The translations under genes and the position numbers were made by a program. Of a stretch of DNA of 64,000 nucleotides, positions 16,266 to 25,404 are shown piece by piece. Source of the stretch: an uncultured Bacilli bacterium (lineage in GTDB: Bacteria; Bacillota_I; Bacilli_A; RF39; UBA660); assembly GCA_910584655.1 (NCBI GenBank), contig CAJUBJ010000001.1:186001-250000 (forward strand). Direction: 5' to 3'. Positions within the stretch are counted from its first letter, which is position 1, and each line of letters starts with the position of its first letter. The notes under the pieces were generated by a model. That model did no database searches. It was given only the letters and a program-made list of their open reading frames with translations, and was not told where the DNA came from.

Positions 16266-17720
16266 ATGGAAAAAGATAAAAGAAATCAGTTAATAGTAGT
16301 TGGTATTATTTTAATGTTATTTATAGTAATAATATTGTTTGTTACTTATTCTATTATTAATGGTAGAAAAAATAAAAAAATGGAAAGTAATGTTAAGATA
16401 CAACAAATTTATTCTTCTGATTATAATATAAAAATGTTAAATGATAAATTTTTTATAGGCTCTTATGAGAATAATAAGATAAATGTATTAATAGATTCTA
16501 ATGGAGTAGAAATTTATAAAGATTCTTTAGATATGTTTTATGATAATGTTTATATGATGGAAGATGGAAATACTTTATTTTATAATATTTTTGATAATAA
16601 AGTAAATATGTATATATTTGATGGAGAAAGTTTAAAATTTTATTATACTTTAAATGATGTTTTAAATGCTAAACCAATTATATATGTAAAGAATAGTCAG
16701 AGATATATAATAGGTTTTGCCAGTGTTGTAGATAATGATTTACATTTATTTAATGTTATTACGAAAAGTGATATTGTTTTAGAAGATGTAACAATTGTAG
16801 GGGATGCTATATCTAATGATAGTTATGATGTATTTAATAATAAATATATTGTAGTAAAAGATGATAGTGGTATGATGGGTGTTATTGATATTGATGGTAA
16901 CTTAATCATAGATTATGAATATAAAAATATAGTTGGAACTTATAATAATTCTTTTATTGTATTATCTAAAAAGGATAAATATGGAATTATTGATAATAAA
17001 AACAATTTTATTTTAAAAGCTCGCTATAAGGTAATTAGTGGCTATAAGGATTATTATTTAGTTGTTGATGATAAAAATAAAATGGCTTTATTTGATACTA
17101 ATATTAATGATTTAACTGGCTTTAAGATGAAATATGATGATTTGATTGAATTTGATTTACATAGTAAAAATAATAGTATAAGTTTAAAGGAATTACATGA
17201 TAAAATTATTGTTCTAAATAACTATCAAGAATTAAAAAATGGAACAGAGTATGATAAACATAATATGTATGTTATTGAAAATGGAAAGATTGTTGCTGAT
17301 ATTTTACAGAAAGAGTTGGTAATTGATAAAGTTGTTTATATGATTGACCAAGATAATAATCTTAAGATATTTGATGAATATTTAGTAGAAATAATGAATT
17401 TAAAGTTGGAAGATAATACAAAAATAGAAAGTATTAGATGTGTTTTTAATGATATTTTTGAAATCTCTTTTGGGGATTCTGAAATAACTAGAAAAGAATA
17501 TTATAATAGTAATGGAGAAAAAGTTGATTTTAGTTTAGGAGATTTGCAAGTTAGAAATGAACATTTGAGTATTTTTATCAATAAGGATGGAGATCGAACT
17601 TCTGTTTTTATATATGATAGTAATAATAACTTAATTGAAAAAAAAGAAGGAGAAAATATTCTAATCAATGATAATTTTATAGTTGTAGATAATAATATCT
17701 ATAAAATTATTGTTTCTTAA
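16266..17720 (+). CDS. Membrane-anchored WG-repeat protein 2
   Basis: A 484-residue paralogue of the upstream protein. It has a short charged N-terminus, a membrane segment at about 10-32 (VVGIILMLFIVIILFVTYSI) and an extracytoplasmic domain with WG-like units (MGVIDIDGNLIIDYEYKNIV, YGIIDNKNNFILKARYKVIS). Both proteins also share a stretch with a YDKH motif (TEYDKHNMYVI here). It lacks the long Lys/Glu tail of its partner. The tandem arrangement suggests duplication. Its own extended -10 lies 19 nt upstream. Function unknown. Confidence 0.75.
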   Translation: MEKDKRNQLIVVGIILMLFIVIILFVTYSIINGRKNKKMESNVKIQQIYSSDYNIKMLNDKFFIGSYENNKINVLIDSNGVEIYKDSLDMFYDNVYMMEDGNTLFYNIFDNKVNMYIFDGESLKFYYTLNDVLNAKPIIYVKNSQRYIIGFASVVDNDLHLFNVITKSDIVLEDVTIVGDAISNDSYDVFNNKYIVVKDDSGMMGVIDIDGNLIIDYEYKNIVGTYNNSFIVLSKKDKYGIIDNKNNFILKARYKVISGYKDYYLVVDDKNKMALFDTNINDLTGFKMKYDDLIEFDLHSKNNSISLKELHDKIIVLNNYQELKNGTEYDKHNMYVIENGKIVADILQKELVIDKVVYMIDQDNNLKIFDEYLVEIMNLKLEDNTKIESIRCVFNDIFEISFGDSEITRKEYYNSNGEKVDFSLGDLQVRNEHLSIFINKDGDRTSVFIYDSNNNLIEKKEGENILINDNFIVVDNNIYKIIVS

Positions 17721-17748
17721 AAAGAGATGTGTTTTCTTTCTTTTTTTA

Positions 17749-17757
17749 TGATATAAT
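17749..17757 (+). promoter_or_regulatory. Extended -10 promoter for the 17784 gene
   Basis: TGATATAAT right after a T-rich terminator-like tract, 26 nt before the start codon. Confidence 0.5.
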
Positions 17758-17783
17758 TTTTATAGTAGAGAGGAGAGTATTAA

Positions 17784-18443
17784 ATGAATAAAGTTAAAAT
17801 TAATACAGGGTTGGCTTCAATTATGATAGTGGCTTCTATATTTGCAGGCTGGCAAGCACTTCTTTTAGTAGTTTTATTAATGCTTTTATTTTGTGAAGTT
17901 GATGAAAAAGTAAAGAATGTAGCTGTAAGAGTAATAACCTTCTATGTTGGATATTATATTGTTTATCTTGGTTGGGATGTAATTGTTAGTTGTGCTAATT
18001 TAGTTGTTAGATCTATTAGTTCTTTTGTAACAACTTTTAATAGTTATGTTGATCCAGTTGATTATTTAATAGCAACAAAGTTTACAGCACCTATTAGTTT
18101 GGTTATTGATATAGCAAATGGTGTAGTTTCTATTATGTTTACATTAGTAAAAATAGGATTTGTTATATCTGTTTTAACTGGTAAGCCAGGTAGTCAAAAT
18201 GCTTTAGTTAATAAGATAAATAGTTATGTTAGTAAAGCAGTTAATTATGTTAATGGTGTTGTAATGTCACAAGCAACAAATACTGCACCAGTTGTAAATA
18301 ATGTTCAACCAACTGGGCAAGCACCTGTTAATCCAGTTTCTGCTCAACAACAAATGCCAACAGGTCAAGTTCAAGGACAACAAATGGCGACAAGTCAGGC
18401 TCCTATACAGCCAACAGCACCTAGTAATAATGGTCAGCAATAA
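17784..18443 (+). CDS. Membrane protein with Gln/Pro-rich tail
   Basis: A 219-residue protein with about four hydrophobic segments in residues 10-145 and a low-complexity C-terminal tail (about 155-219) dominated by Gln, Pro, Thr, Ala and Asn. The start ATG at 17784 follows GAGAGGAGAG. I do not recognise the family. It has its own promoter and terminator. The tail resembles the N/Q-rich regions of the proteins at 23056, 33823 and 43635. Confidence 0.7.
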   Translation: MNKVKINTGLASIMIVASIFAGWQALLLVVLLMLLFCEVDEKVKNVAVRVITFYVGYYIVYLGWDVIVSCANLVVRSISSFVTTFNSYVDPVDYLIATKFTAPISLVIDIANGVVSIMFTLVKIGFVISVLTGKPGSQNALVNKINSYVSKAVNYVNGVVMSQATNTAPVVNNVQPTGQAPVNPVSAQQQMPTGQVQGQQMATSQAPIQPTAPSNNGQQ

Positions 18444-18473
18444 AAAGCAATTACCAAATATTGCTTTTTTATT
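18444..18473 (+). terminator. Terminator after the 17784 gene
   Basis: AAAAGCAAT pairs with ATTGCTTTTT around an 8-nt loop. Confidence 0.8.
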
Positions 18474-18512
18474 TTGGAGAAAAATGTTAATTATAATAGT
18501 AGTGGTGATTAT

Positions 18513-19484
18513 ATGAAGAAAATGTTAATTATTATTATTTTATTATTTATGCCTGTTATTACATTTGCGTATAGTGATTATATAATTCCTGGAGGTGATA
18601 CTTTAGGAATAGAAGTTAATAGTAAAGGTGTAATGGTAGTTGGTTTTTATAAGGTTAATGGGGAACTTATTAATCAGGAATTAAAAGTTGGTGATAAGAT
18701 ACTTAAAGTAAATAATGTAGAAGTAAATGATACTTCTGATTTAGTTAATTTAATAGATAAATTTATGCAAAATGGGGAAGTCCCTGTTACATACGTTAGA
18801 AATCAAAAAGAAAAAGATGTTAATTTAAAATTAAGTTTAGCAAATGGAACTTATAGAACAGGATTATATGTTAAAGGTAATGTACTTGGAATTGGAACTC
18901 TATCATATATTGATCCAAATACAGGAGTTTATGGTGTATTAGGTCATGCTTTGAATATTTCTAGTTTAAATGAACAGGTAGAAATAAAAAGTGGATATAG
19001 TTATGAAGCTGATGTTACTAGTTTTACTCGTAGTACTGATGGAAATCCAGGTAGTAAAAATGCAGATATACATAAAGAAGAACTTTTTGGGACTATAGAA
19101 ATTAATTCTAATTATGGAATTTTTGGAAAAATTGAGGAAAGTAAAAATAAAGAAGTGATGAAAGTTGGTAAGTTATCAGAAGTAAAACTTGGAGAAGCTT
19201 ATATATATACAACTAATTTGAATAATCAAATAAAAAAATATAGAATAGAAATATTAGAAGTAGATAAAAAGAATAAAGAAAAAAATATTTATTTTGAAAT
19301 AAAAGACAAAGAATTATTAGAGATGAGTGGTGGAATAGTACAGGGAATGAGTGGTAGCCCAATAATTCAAGATGATAAAATAATTGGAGCTGTTACAAGA
19401 GTTTTAGTTGATGATGTAGAAAGAGGTTATGGAATTAGTATTGTTACAATGCTTGAGGAAGGAGATAAATTATTAAAAGACTAG
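18513..19484 (+). CDS. SpoIVB-type serine peptidase (S55, PDZ domain)
   Basis: Secreted or membrane-anchored protease of the SpoIVB family, which in Bacillus cleaves SpoIVFA to activate pro-sigma-K processing. Residues 1-20 are a signal/anchor segment. A PDZ domain covers about 28-105 (GIEVNSKGVMVVGFYKVNGE, VGDKILKVNNVEV). The S55 domain has the His in VLGHALN (about 144), the Ser in GMSGSPII (about 290) and the terminal VDDVERGYGISI stretch. The start at 18513 has GGTGAT 3 nt ahead. It is shorter (323 aa) than Bacillus SpoIVB. SpoIVFA- and SpoIVFB-like genes lie at 58.5-59.9 kb. Confidence 0.88.
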   Translation: MKKMLIIIILLFMPVITFAYSDYIIPGGDTLGIEVNSKGVMVVGFYKVNGELINQELKVGDKILKVNNVEVNDTSDLVNLIDKFMQNGEVPVTYVRNQKEKDVNLKLSLANGTYRTGLYVKGNVLGIGTLSYIDPNTGVYGVLGHALNISSLNEQVEIKSGYSYEADVTSFTRSTDGNPGSKNADIHKEELFGTIEINSNYGIFGKIEESKNKEVMKVGKLSEVKLGEAYIYTTNLNNQIKKYRIEILEVDKKNKEKNIYFEIKDKELLEMSGGIVQGMSGSPIIQDDKIIGAVTRVLVDDVERGYGISIVTMLEEGDKLLKD

Positions 19485-19499
19485 AAAAGTCTTTTTTTT
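19475..19499 (+). terminator. spoIVB-like gene terminator
   Basis: AAGACT at the end of the gene pairs with AGTCTT, followed by a run of T. Confidence 0.65.
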
Positions 19500-19599
19500 G
19501 TGTGTAAATAAAATGTATTAGTGTAAAGAATATTATAGCTAAATTGCTTTAGAATATTTAATATGTTAGAATAAACAACGTTTTAAATGGGGGATTTGT

Positions 19600-20958
19600 A
19601 TGGGAACAAATATATTTTTAGAATATAGTAATTTTATAAGAGATTTAAAAGAAAAAATATTTTTTTTACAACGAAAATTTAATGTTTGTCGTGATATTTT
19701 GAATTATGATTATTCTAATTGTGAAATATATGAAGATGAGTATCAAACTTTGAGAAAGTTAAAAATTACTGAATATAGGGAGAATATAGATAAAAGATAT
19801 GAATTAAGTAAAGAGGAAGTTGATTTTCTTAAAAAGAATGCCCAAATATTAGATGATGGGAGTATAGGAGATTCTTTAATAAATGATAAATTTTTGAAAA
19901 AAAGTATGTTACTTGAGAGTATTTTTTATTCTATTAAAGTACATTATTTTTTTATTTTTTTTGATGATTATACTAGAAAAGAAAAATTAGAAGCATTTAT
20001 AGTAAAACATTTTGATGGGATATTATCTTCTTTAGAGAATGATTTGCTAATTGGCGATGATAAAAGTAATTTAAATAAAAAAAGAAAAATAAGTATAATT
20101 AAAGAAAAAAAGATGCAATACTTAGAAAGAATTTATTTAGGCAATGAAGATGATTTTATTTCTGTTATTGATGAATTTTTTGGAACTAATGTATTTTATT
20201 ATAATTGGTATAGAAAATGTGAAATAGATCAAGAGTATGAAAATGGATTTATATATGATGAGCATTTCAAAGCAAGCAATGATTTACATGACAATGTTTT
20301 AGTTTATGAAGGATTAATAAGAGAACTTCAAAATTTATCCGATGAAAAAGATGCTTTGATTAATAAAATTATAACTTTTTCATCTAGAATTGTTGATTCG
20401 GATTTTAGTGAGTTCATAAAAAAACCGTTTGTTGAAAAAATAAATATATTTTTTCGTAAAAATAATAAAAAACTTTTATATAATTTATTTAGCGAATTAT
20501 CTATGATTGAAGGTGTATTAGGATTCTATAGATACTTGGCAGGAAGTCAAGCTATAATAAAAATAGAAAATTGCTTTAAAAAATATTTTGAAAGTGAGTA
20601 TGGAAGTGATGAAACTTATGTTGATGTTACAGAATTTATTAGGAATTTTGTAGCGGATGTGATTGATTTTTATAATGATAGAATAAAACAATTAGATGAT
20701 GAAATAGTTGAAAAGCAAAGAGAAATTAATATAAAAAGTGAATCAATAAAACAAATGACTTCTTTTGTAAAAAAAGGTGCTAAATTACAGAAAGATATAT
20801 TTGAATTAAATAATGATGGAAAAACTTATAAAATTGCGGGTTTAACTGATGAAGAAAGTTTAAGAGTATATTTAGATATGAAAGAATATTTAGTAACACA
20901 TGCAAATGAAATATTAGAAAAAGTGGAAAATGATTTTGGTTATTTATTAAAAAGATAA
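19600..20958 (+). CDS. Large soluble helical protein of unknown function
   Basis: A 452-residue protein without signal or membrane segment. It is rich in Lys, Glu, Asp, Phe and Tyr, with an extended helical or coiled-coil stretch at about 350-400 (DRIKQLDDEIVEKQREINIK). A GGGGGATTTGT ribosome site precedes the ATG. I do not recognise a family. It stands alone between terminators in a block of other lineage-specific genes. Confidence 0.65.
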   Translation: MGTNIFLEYSNFIRDLKEKIFFLQRKFNVCRDILNYDYSNCEIYEDEYQTLRKLKITEYRENIDKRYELSKEEVDFLKKNAQILDDGSIGDSLINDKFLKKSMLLESIFYSIKVHYFFIFFDDYTRKEKLEAFIVKHFDGILSSLENDLLIGDDKSNLNKKRKISIIKEKKMQYLERIYLGNEDDFISVIDEFFGTNVFYYNWYRKCEIDQEYENGFIYDEHFKASNDLHDNVLVYEGLIRELQNLSDEKDALINKIITFSSRIVDSDFSEFIKKPFVEKINIFFRKNNKKLLYNLFSELSMIEGVLGFYRYLAGSQAIIKIENCFKKYFESEYGSDETYVDVTEFIRNFVADVIDFYNDRIKQLDDEIVEKQREINIKSESIKQMTSFVKKGAKLQKDIFELNNDGKTYKIAGLTDEESLRVYLDMKEYLVTHANEILEKVENDFGYLLKR

Positions 20959-20965
20959 TAAATTT

Positions 20966-20993
20966 GAGGAAGTGTATATTACTTTCTTTTTTT
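20966..20993 (+). terminator. Putative terminator
   Basis: GAGGAAGT-GTATATT-ACTTTC hairpin with a following T-run. Confidence 0.55.
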
Positions 20994-21013
20994 TGTTTAT
21001 TTTAATAATATTA

Positions 21014-21022
21014 TGATATAAT
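21014..21022 (+). promoter_or_regulatory. Extended -10 promoter
   Basis: TGATATAAT, 26 nt before the ATG at 21049. Confidence 0.55.
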
Positions 21023-21048
21023 TTGTATATGATAGAGGAGAATATCTT

Positions 21049-22125
21049 ATGAATAAAAAGAGGACTGGGAAAAATATAATTTTTGTATTAATTATTTTGC
21101 TTATTTGTATATTTGTATTCTTTGGATATTATTTTATAACTGGAAAGAAAAATCCTTTGTTTGGATTTATAGATAAAATTACGGAGAAAAAAAATATTAC
21201 AGATAATTATAATGGTATATATACATATTATGATGATTTAGGCGGTTCTAAATTAATATTTTCTGGTTGTTCTTTAAGTAAGATTGCTAATCATATTTAT
21301 ATAATAGAGGATAATTATTATACTTTTAGAAGTTCTTGTATGGGAAGTTATTTAAAAGAAACTGGAAAGACAGAGGATTTAGATATTAAGCTTAGTGAAG
21401 AAACAGGTTATTATGTAATGTATAAAGATAAAAGATATGATAAAGATTTTATAACTACTAATATAACTTTGAATAATCAGATAGCTGAAAAAATGAAAAG
21501 TATTGAACTTGGTACGTATCAGATATTTATGCGTGAAACACAATTTGAAGGGAACTATTATAAATTAGAAGAACTAAAAATTGCAGGAATTAATTCAGAT
21601 TTAAGAATGTCTATAAATAGAGATGATTTTCTTGATGTTTTTGAATTTGACATTATGGGGAAAAGAAATGGTAAACTATTAGAGACTATTTACTCTTTTA
21701 ATATAAAAGATATTAATATGTTACCTGATATGTATGCATATGGAAAAAATATTGTTTTGATAGAAAAAGGTTTTAATAAAGAAACTAACAGATATAATTA
21801 TAATTTTAAAGTAGTTGATATAGAAGGATTACAGTATAATTTATATGAAAAGTTTCCTATCATTGTAGATGGTGTTTCTTTAGGTAAAGAAAATAGTATT
21901 TATATTACTTTTGATCCTTCTATCAGAAAGTTTAGAATGTTAATTGGATATGATGATAAAATGTGTGTAAGTAATTATGATGAATCATCTTCAGATGATA
22001 TAGTTTATTATGAATTTATAATTGATTATAATTATTCTCATAGTGGTTTTGATGAACCAAGGTTTGTAAAAGTAGGACGAAAATCTGAAGGATGTAAATA
22101 TGTAAATAGTATAATTAGGAGGTAG
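21049..22125 (+). CDS. Single-pass membrane protein with extracytoplasmic domain, unknown
   Basis: A 358-residue protein with a short basic N-terminus, one membrane segment at about 8-28 (IIFVLIILLICIFVFFGYYF) and a Tyr/Asp-rich extracytoplasmic region. It has Cys pairs near residues 76-98 (SGCSLS, SSCMGS) and near the C-terminus (KMCVSN, EGCKY) that could form disulfides. The family is not recognised. A membrane protein gene follows 3 nt after the stop. Confidence 0.65.
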   Translation: MNKKRTGKNIIFVLIILLICIFVFFGYYFITGKKNPLFGFIDKITEKKNITDNYNGIYTYYDDLGGSKLIFSGCSLSKIANHIYIIEDNYYTFRSSCMGSYLKETGKTEDLDIKLSEETGYYVMYKDKRYDKDFITTNITLNNQIAEKMKSIELGTYQIFMRETQFEGNYYKLEELKIAGINSDLRMSINRDDFLDVFEFDIMGKRNGKLLETIYSFNIKDINMLPDMYAYGKNIVLIEKGFNKETNRYNYNFKVVDIEGLQYNLYEKFPIIVDGVSLGKENSIYITFDPSIRKFRMLIGYDDKMCVSNYDESSSDDIVYYEFIIDYNYSHSGFDEPRFVKVGRKSEGCKYVNSIIRR

Positions 22126-22128
22126 TGT

Positions 22129-22443
22129 ATGATAGAAGGTGTAGTTACATTGATTGGACTTTGTATAACAGTTTGTCCAGCTATTATATATTTTAAATAT
22201 TTACTAACTCATGTTAGCAAAAAGACAAGATTTGATTATCATTTAGAATTAGTAAAAGATAAAAAAGGAAAAATGGGAGTATATTTAGCGTACGTTGAGA
22301 GAGTTTTGTTTGGTTTTTCTTTTTGCAGCTTAGGTATACTGATGAGTGAATTCTTTAATAATGATAATGTATTTATTATATTTGTTATTTCTTTAATATT
22401 ATATATTGTAGTAAAATATTTTGACGAAAAAAATGAAAAGTAA
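22129..22443 (+). CDS. Small three-segment membrane protein
   Basis: A 104-residue protein with hydrophobic segments at about 3-25, 58-75 and 80-97 and charged ends. AGGAGG lies 6 nt before the ATG. It is probably co-transcribed with the preceding gene. Function unknown. Confidence 0.65.
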   Translation: MIEGVVTLIGLCITVCPAIIYFKYLLTHVSKKTRFDYHLELVKDKKGKMGVYLAYVERVLFGFSFCSLGILMSEFFNNDNVFIIFVISLILYIVVKYFDEKNEK

Positions 22444-22447
22444 GTAA

Positions 22448-22472
22448 AAGAAGATGATATCTTCTTTTTTAT
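22448..22472 (+). terminator. Terminator
   Basis: AAGAAGAT-GAT-ATCTTCTT-type hairpin followed by T residues. Confidence 0.75.
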
Positions 22473-22473
22473 G

Positions 22474-22482
22474 TGATATAAT
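22474..22482 (+). promoter_or_regulatory. Extended -10 promoter
   Basis: TGATATAAT begins two bases after the preceding terminator U-tract and serves the gene at 22523. Confidence 0.55.
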
Positions 22483-22522
22483 TTTTAATAGTAAGAGTAT
22501 AGAATATGGGAATGATATAGAT

Positions 22523-22843
22523 ATGAGGTTTAAAGAAGAGTTTATTAAAGAATTAATAAAACGTTTGAAGGAAAATATAGATATAATTGAGTCTAGTTTT
22601 CTTTTATCTGATAAAAATTTTATCAAAAGTAAGCTTTTAAATATTGAACCTTTTGAGTATCATTTATCTATTCTCTTAGAGGATGACCCATATATATTTT
22701 TAAATAAGTTAGTTTATTCTATTATAAATAAACAAGAAGTAAAAGTTAGTAGTACAAATATTTCATGTGATTTATTACTTGAATTAGTTAATTTGATATT
22801 ACAAGAGTTTAAGTTAGAAAGGATTGATAAAATTGGAGACTAA
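22523..22843 (+). CDS. Small soluble protein of unknown function
   Basis: About 106 residues, acidic and helical (FKEEFIKELIKRLKENIDII). The in-frame ATG at 22454 lies inside a terminator and upstream of the promoter, so the start is placed at 22523. The family is not recognised. It overlaps the following TTG-start gene by 11 bp. Confidence 0.5.
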   Translation: MRFKEEFIKELIKRLKENIDIIESSFLLSDKNFIKSKLLNIEPFEYHLSILLEDDPYIFLNKLVYSIINKQEVKVSSTNISCDLLLELVNLILQEFKLERIDKIGD

Positions 22844-23045
22844 TGTTAATTTTAGAAATGATTTAAAAGTTGGTTATTTATTTCAATTAGCAAGATTGGG
22901 GAATGTAACGGAGTTTGAAAAGTTTTATCCTTCTACAGAAAATTATCTTGTTCAAGTGGTAGGAGAATCTAAAGATATTGATATGTTAAATAAAATTAAT
23001 GAAATATTAGCTTTTAGAAAGAAAAGCTTAGGTAAGCAATTATAG
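22833..23045 (+). CDS. Small protein, probable TTG start
   Basis: A roughly 70-residue soluble protein that includes the segment FRNDLKVGYLFQLARLGN. The TTG at 22833 is preferred to that at 22824 because AGAAAGGA ends 9 nt ahead of it. It overlaps the end of the previous gene and is followed by a zinc-ribbon gene after 10 nt, so it is probably part of one operon running from 22523 to 25051. Function unknown. Confidence 0.5.
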   Translation: METNVNFRNDLKVGYLFQLARLGNVTEFEKFYPSTENYLVQVVGESKDIDMLNKINEILAFRKKSLGKQL

Positions 23046-23055
23046 GAGGTATTTT

Positions 23056-23895
23056 ATGAGATGTCCTAAGTGTGGAGCGTTTATGGATAATGAAAAAAGC
23101 ATTTGTCCTATGTGTGGGGTAAATGTAAGAACTTATATTCCAGAAACTAATAATATGAATAGCAATATGTCTAATAATTCTGTTTTTGGCAGTGGAGATG
23201 ACTTTAGAAGTCCAAATACTAGTTCATTTAATCAAGGAGCAAATAGAGTTAATGATTATAGAAATGTTAGTTATGCTCCAGTAAAAAATGAAGATAAAGA
23301 TATTTTTGATAAATATCAGGAAAATAAGCATTTGATTAATACTATTTTGATTATAGGAGTTATAGCTTTAGTCTCTTTTATAGGTTTTAAATATTATGAA
23401 CATAAAAGTAAACCTCCAGTAGTGGAACCTATTATACAAAATCTTTATTTTAGAGTAGATGAAGGTTTTGAATCAGTAAATGGTGGTGGTCAAGGCAAAG
23501 TTACTTATATAAAAAGTGGAGATAAAGGAAATGCTTGTTCAATATCTGTTTCTTATGGTGCTAGTACTACAGGAGACCATGTAAAGGAATTGTTTGATGC
23601 TAAAAAAGAGGCTTTGGAACCAGAATTGGATTCTAGTGGAAATGTAGTAAATAAATTAGATATTTATACGGCTCAAGATAGTAGTATGTCGTTAAAAAAT
23701 GTTACATGGTATTATTTAAATATTTTTTATAGACCATCACTTAATAGTGAACCAACTTTATTAAGATATAAGTATTTAACATCTTTATATAAAGGCTATT
23801 ATTATGATATAGAATTAATAAATAATAGTAATGATGTTAGTTGTAGTGCGTCATTAGATAATTTTGTTGGATCGCTTGAATTTATTGATAAATAA
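23056..23895 (+). CDS. Zinc-ribbon membrane protein A with Cys-pair extracytoplasmic domain
   Basis: A 279-residue protein. It has an N-terminal zinc ribbon (CPKC at 3-6 and CPMC at 17-20), an Asn/Ser-rich linker, one membrane segment at about 96-114 (TILIIGVIALVSFIGFKYY) and an extracytoplasmic C-terminal domain. That domain has a Cys in GNACSISVSYG and a second in DVSCSASLDNFVGSLEF, the same layout as in the next gene and in the protein at 33823. A strong AGGAGG precedes the ATG. The ligand or partner is unknown. Confidence 0.72.
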   Translation: MRCPKCGAFMDNEKSICPMCGVNVRTYIPETNNMNSNMSNNSVFGSGDDFRSPNTSSFNQGANRVNDYRNVSYAPVKNEDKDIFDKYQENKHLINTILIIGVIALVSFIGFKYYEHKSKPPVVEPIIQNLYFRVDEGFESVNGGGQGKVTYIKSGDKGNACSISVSYGASTTGDHVKELFDAKKEALEPELDSSGNVVNKLDIYTAQDSSMSLKNVTWYYLNIFYRPSLNSEPTLLRYKYLTSLYKGYYYDIELINNSNDVSCSASLDNFVGSLEFIDK

Positions 23896-23908
23896 TAGGA
23901 GGTGAATC

Positions 23909-25051
23909 ATGAAAAAATGCCCGAAATGTGGAACTGTTTTGGATGACTCTAAGAAAAAATGTTATATGTGTGGTGCTGATCTGTTAAGGAGTTCTATAAC
24001 TAATTTTGGGGATTCTTTCAATGAGCAGATTGGGGCGACAATGTCTCAAGGACAAGATAATGTTTTTAATAATGTATCAAATATATCTGCTAAAGTAGAT
24101 GATGTAGTAAATGGAAATAGTGGCGTTACTTTTTCACAAAAATCATCTTCTGCAGATATTTATCAAAAACAACTTAATAATTTAAATTCTTTACAATATG
24201 ATGAAAAATCACCTTTAGATAAGATATTTTCAAATGGTGCACGTGATGAAAAAAATACATTTGATGTTAATGTTGCGGTTAAGCAAAATAATGCTGGTGC
24301 TCCTAAGAACACATCTCCACTTAATAATTATCCAAATATTAATTCCTCAAATAATCAAAGTGGAAATTTTTCTCCACCAAGTAATACATCAAATAATCCA
24401 AGTGTTAAGGATTTGAAAAAAGAAAAAAAAGAAAAGCCACAGATTAATTGGGGTAATAATCTAACTTCTAATAATGATTTTTGGAACTTTAAAGATAAAG
24501 TTAATAAAAAAGATTCAAAGATATCATTAAACTTTATTGCCAATATAGTATGTTTTGTTTTATTTATAATAGGTATGACATATGTATTTTTTAATTATGT
24601 AAAAAAGCCAGATAAAGCTAATGATACTTTTGGTGGATTAAGTTATGTTATAAATGGTAAGTTTGATTTGAAAAGTAATGAAAGTAATACAAGATATTAT
24701 ACTAGTGGAGATAAATGTGCAATTAGAATTAATTATGGAATTGCTAATAATCCAGATAGTTTTATTGAAAGCTATTTTGAAGGAATAAAAGCTAGTTATG
24801 AAGGACAAGATGGTTATACTACATCAACAGAAAAAATGCAGATTAATGGTAATCTATGGAATGAATTAAGTATAATAGAGATAAGAGAAAAGAAAGATTC
24901 TAGTGCTGGTTATGCACCGCTTACTAAATTTAGACATATATCTATTGTTTATAATGCTAATTTTTATGATATTGTTTATACTAATCTGGATGATGATTCT
25001 GAGTGTACTTCAATGTATAAAGATTTTATAAATTCATTAAAATTTGATTAA
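23909..25051 (+). CDS. Zinc-ribbon membrane protein B, paralogue of A
   Basis: A 380-residue protein with the same order as its neighbour: zinc ribbon (CPKC at 4-7, CYMC at 18-21), a longer Asn/Ser/Gln-rich linker (about 30-170), a membrane segment at about 210-230 (FIANIVCFVLFIIGMTYVFF) and an extracytoplasmic domain. The Cys in GDKCAIRINYG and in DSECTSMYKDFINSLKF match those of protein A. AGGAGGTGAATC precedes the ATG. It probably arose by tandem duplication. Confidence 0.72.
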   Translation: MKKCPKCGTVLDDSKKKCYMCGADLLRSSITNFGDSFNEQIGATMSQGQDNVFNNVSNISAKVDDVVNGNSGVTFSQKSSSADIYQKQLNNLNSLQYDEKSPLDKIFSNGARDEKNTFDVNVAVKQNNAGAPKNTSPLNNYPNINSSNNQSGNFSPPSNTSNNPSVKDLKKEKKEKPQINWGNNLTSNNDFWNFKDKVNKKDSKISLNFIANIVCFVLFIIGMTYVFFNYVKKPDKANDTFGGLSYVINGKFDLKSNESNTRYYTSGDKCAIRINYGIANNPDSFIESYFEGIKASYEGQDGYTTSTEKMQINGNLWNELSIIEIREKKDSSAGYAPLTKFRHISIVYNANFYDIVYTNLDDDSECTSMYKDFINSLKFD

Positions 25052-25079
25052 GATAGTTTTGAGACTATCTTTTTTCTTT
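25051..25079 (+). terminator. Terminator after zinc-ribbon pair
   Basis: AAGATAGT-TTTG-AGACTATCTT hairpin followed by TTTTC. Confidence 0.7.
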
Positions 25080-25139
25080 AAGTACTTTTTATGTACTAGA
25101 AAATATGTTATTATATATATTAGGATAGTAGGGGATGAT

Positions 25140-25403
25140 ATGATGAATTTAAATAAAGATGTATTAATGAAATTACGTAAGAAATTAGATTCTGAATACG
25201 ATAAAGTAGAAAAAGAAATAAGCAATTTATATTCACTTAATAAAGAAGATAAGAAAGTTAAAGAAAAAATAGAAATTCAGATTTTATTAGATGAACAAAT
25301 AGATTTAATTGATAATATTATTAAAGATTTAGATAGAGTTCCTAGATTATATGATGAATTAATGAAGAAAAATGAGCAATATAATAGGATAGTAGGTGAA
25401 TAA
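25140..25403 (+). CDS. Small coiled-coil protein, unknown
   Basis: About 87 residues, almost entirely charged helix (KLRKKLDSEYDKVEKEISNL). The start is the ATGATG doublet at 25140/25143, preceded by GGGGAT; the upstream in-frame ATG at 25044 overlaps the terminator. The following gene starts 1 nt after the stop, so the two are coupled. Function unknown. Confidence 0.55.
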   Translation: MMNLNKDVLMKLRKKLDSEYDKVEKEISNLYSLNKEDKKVKEKIEIQILLDEQIDLIDNIIKDLDRVPRLYDELMKKNEQYNRIVGE

Positions 25404-25404
25404 A

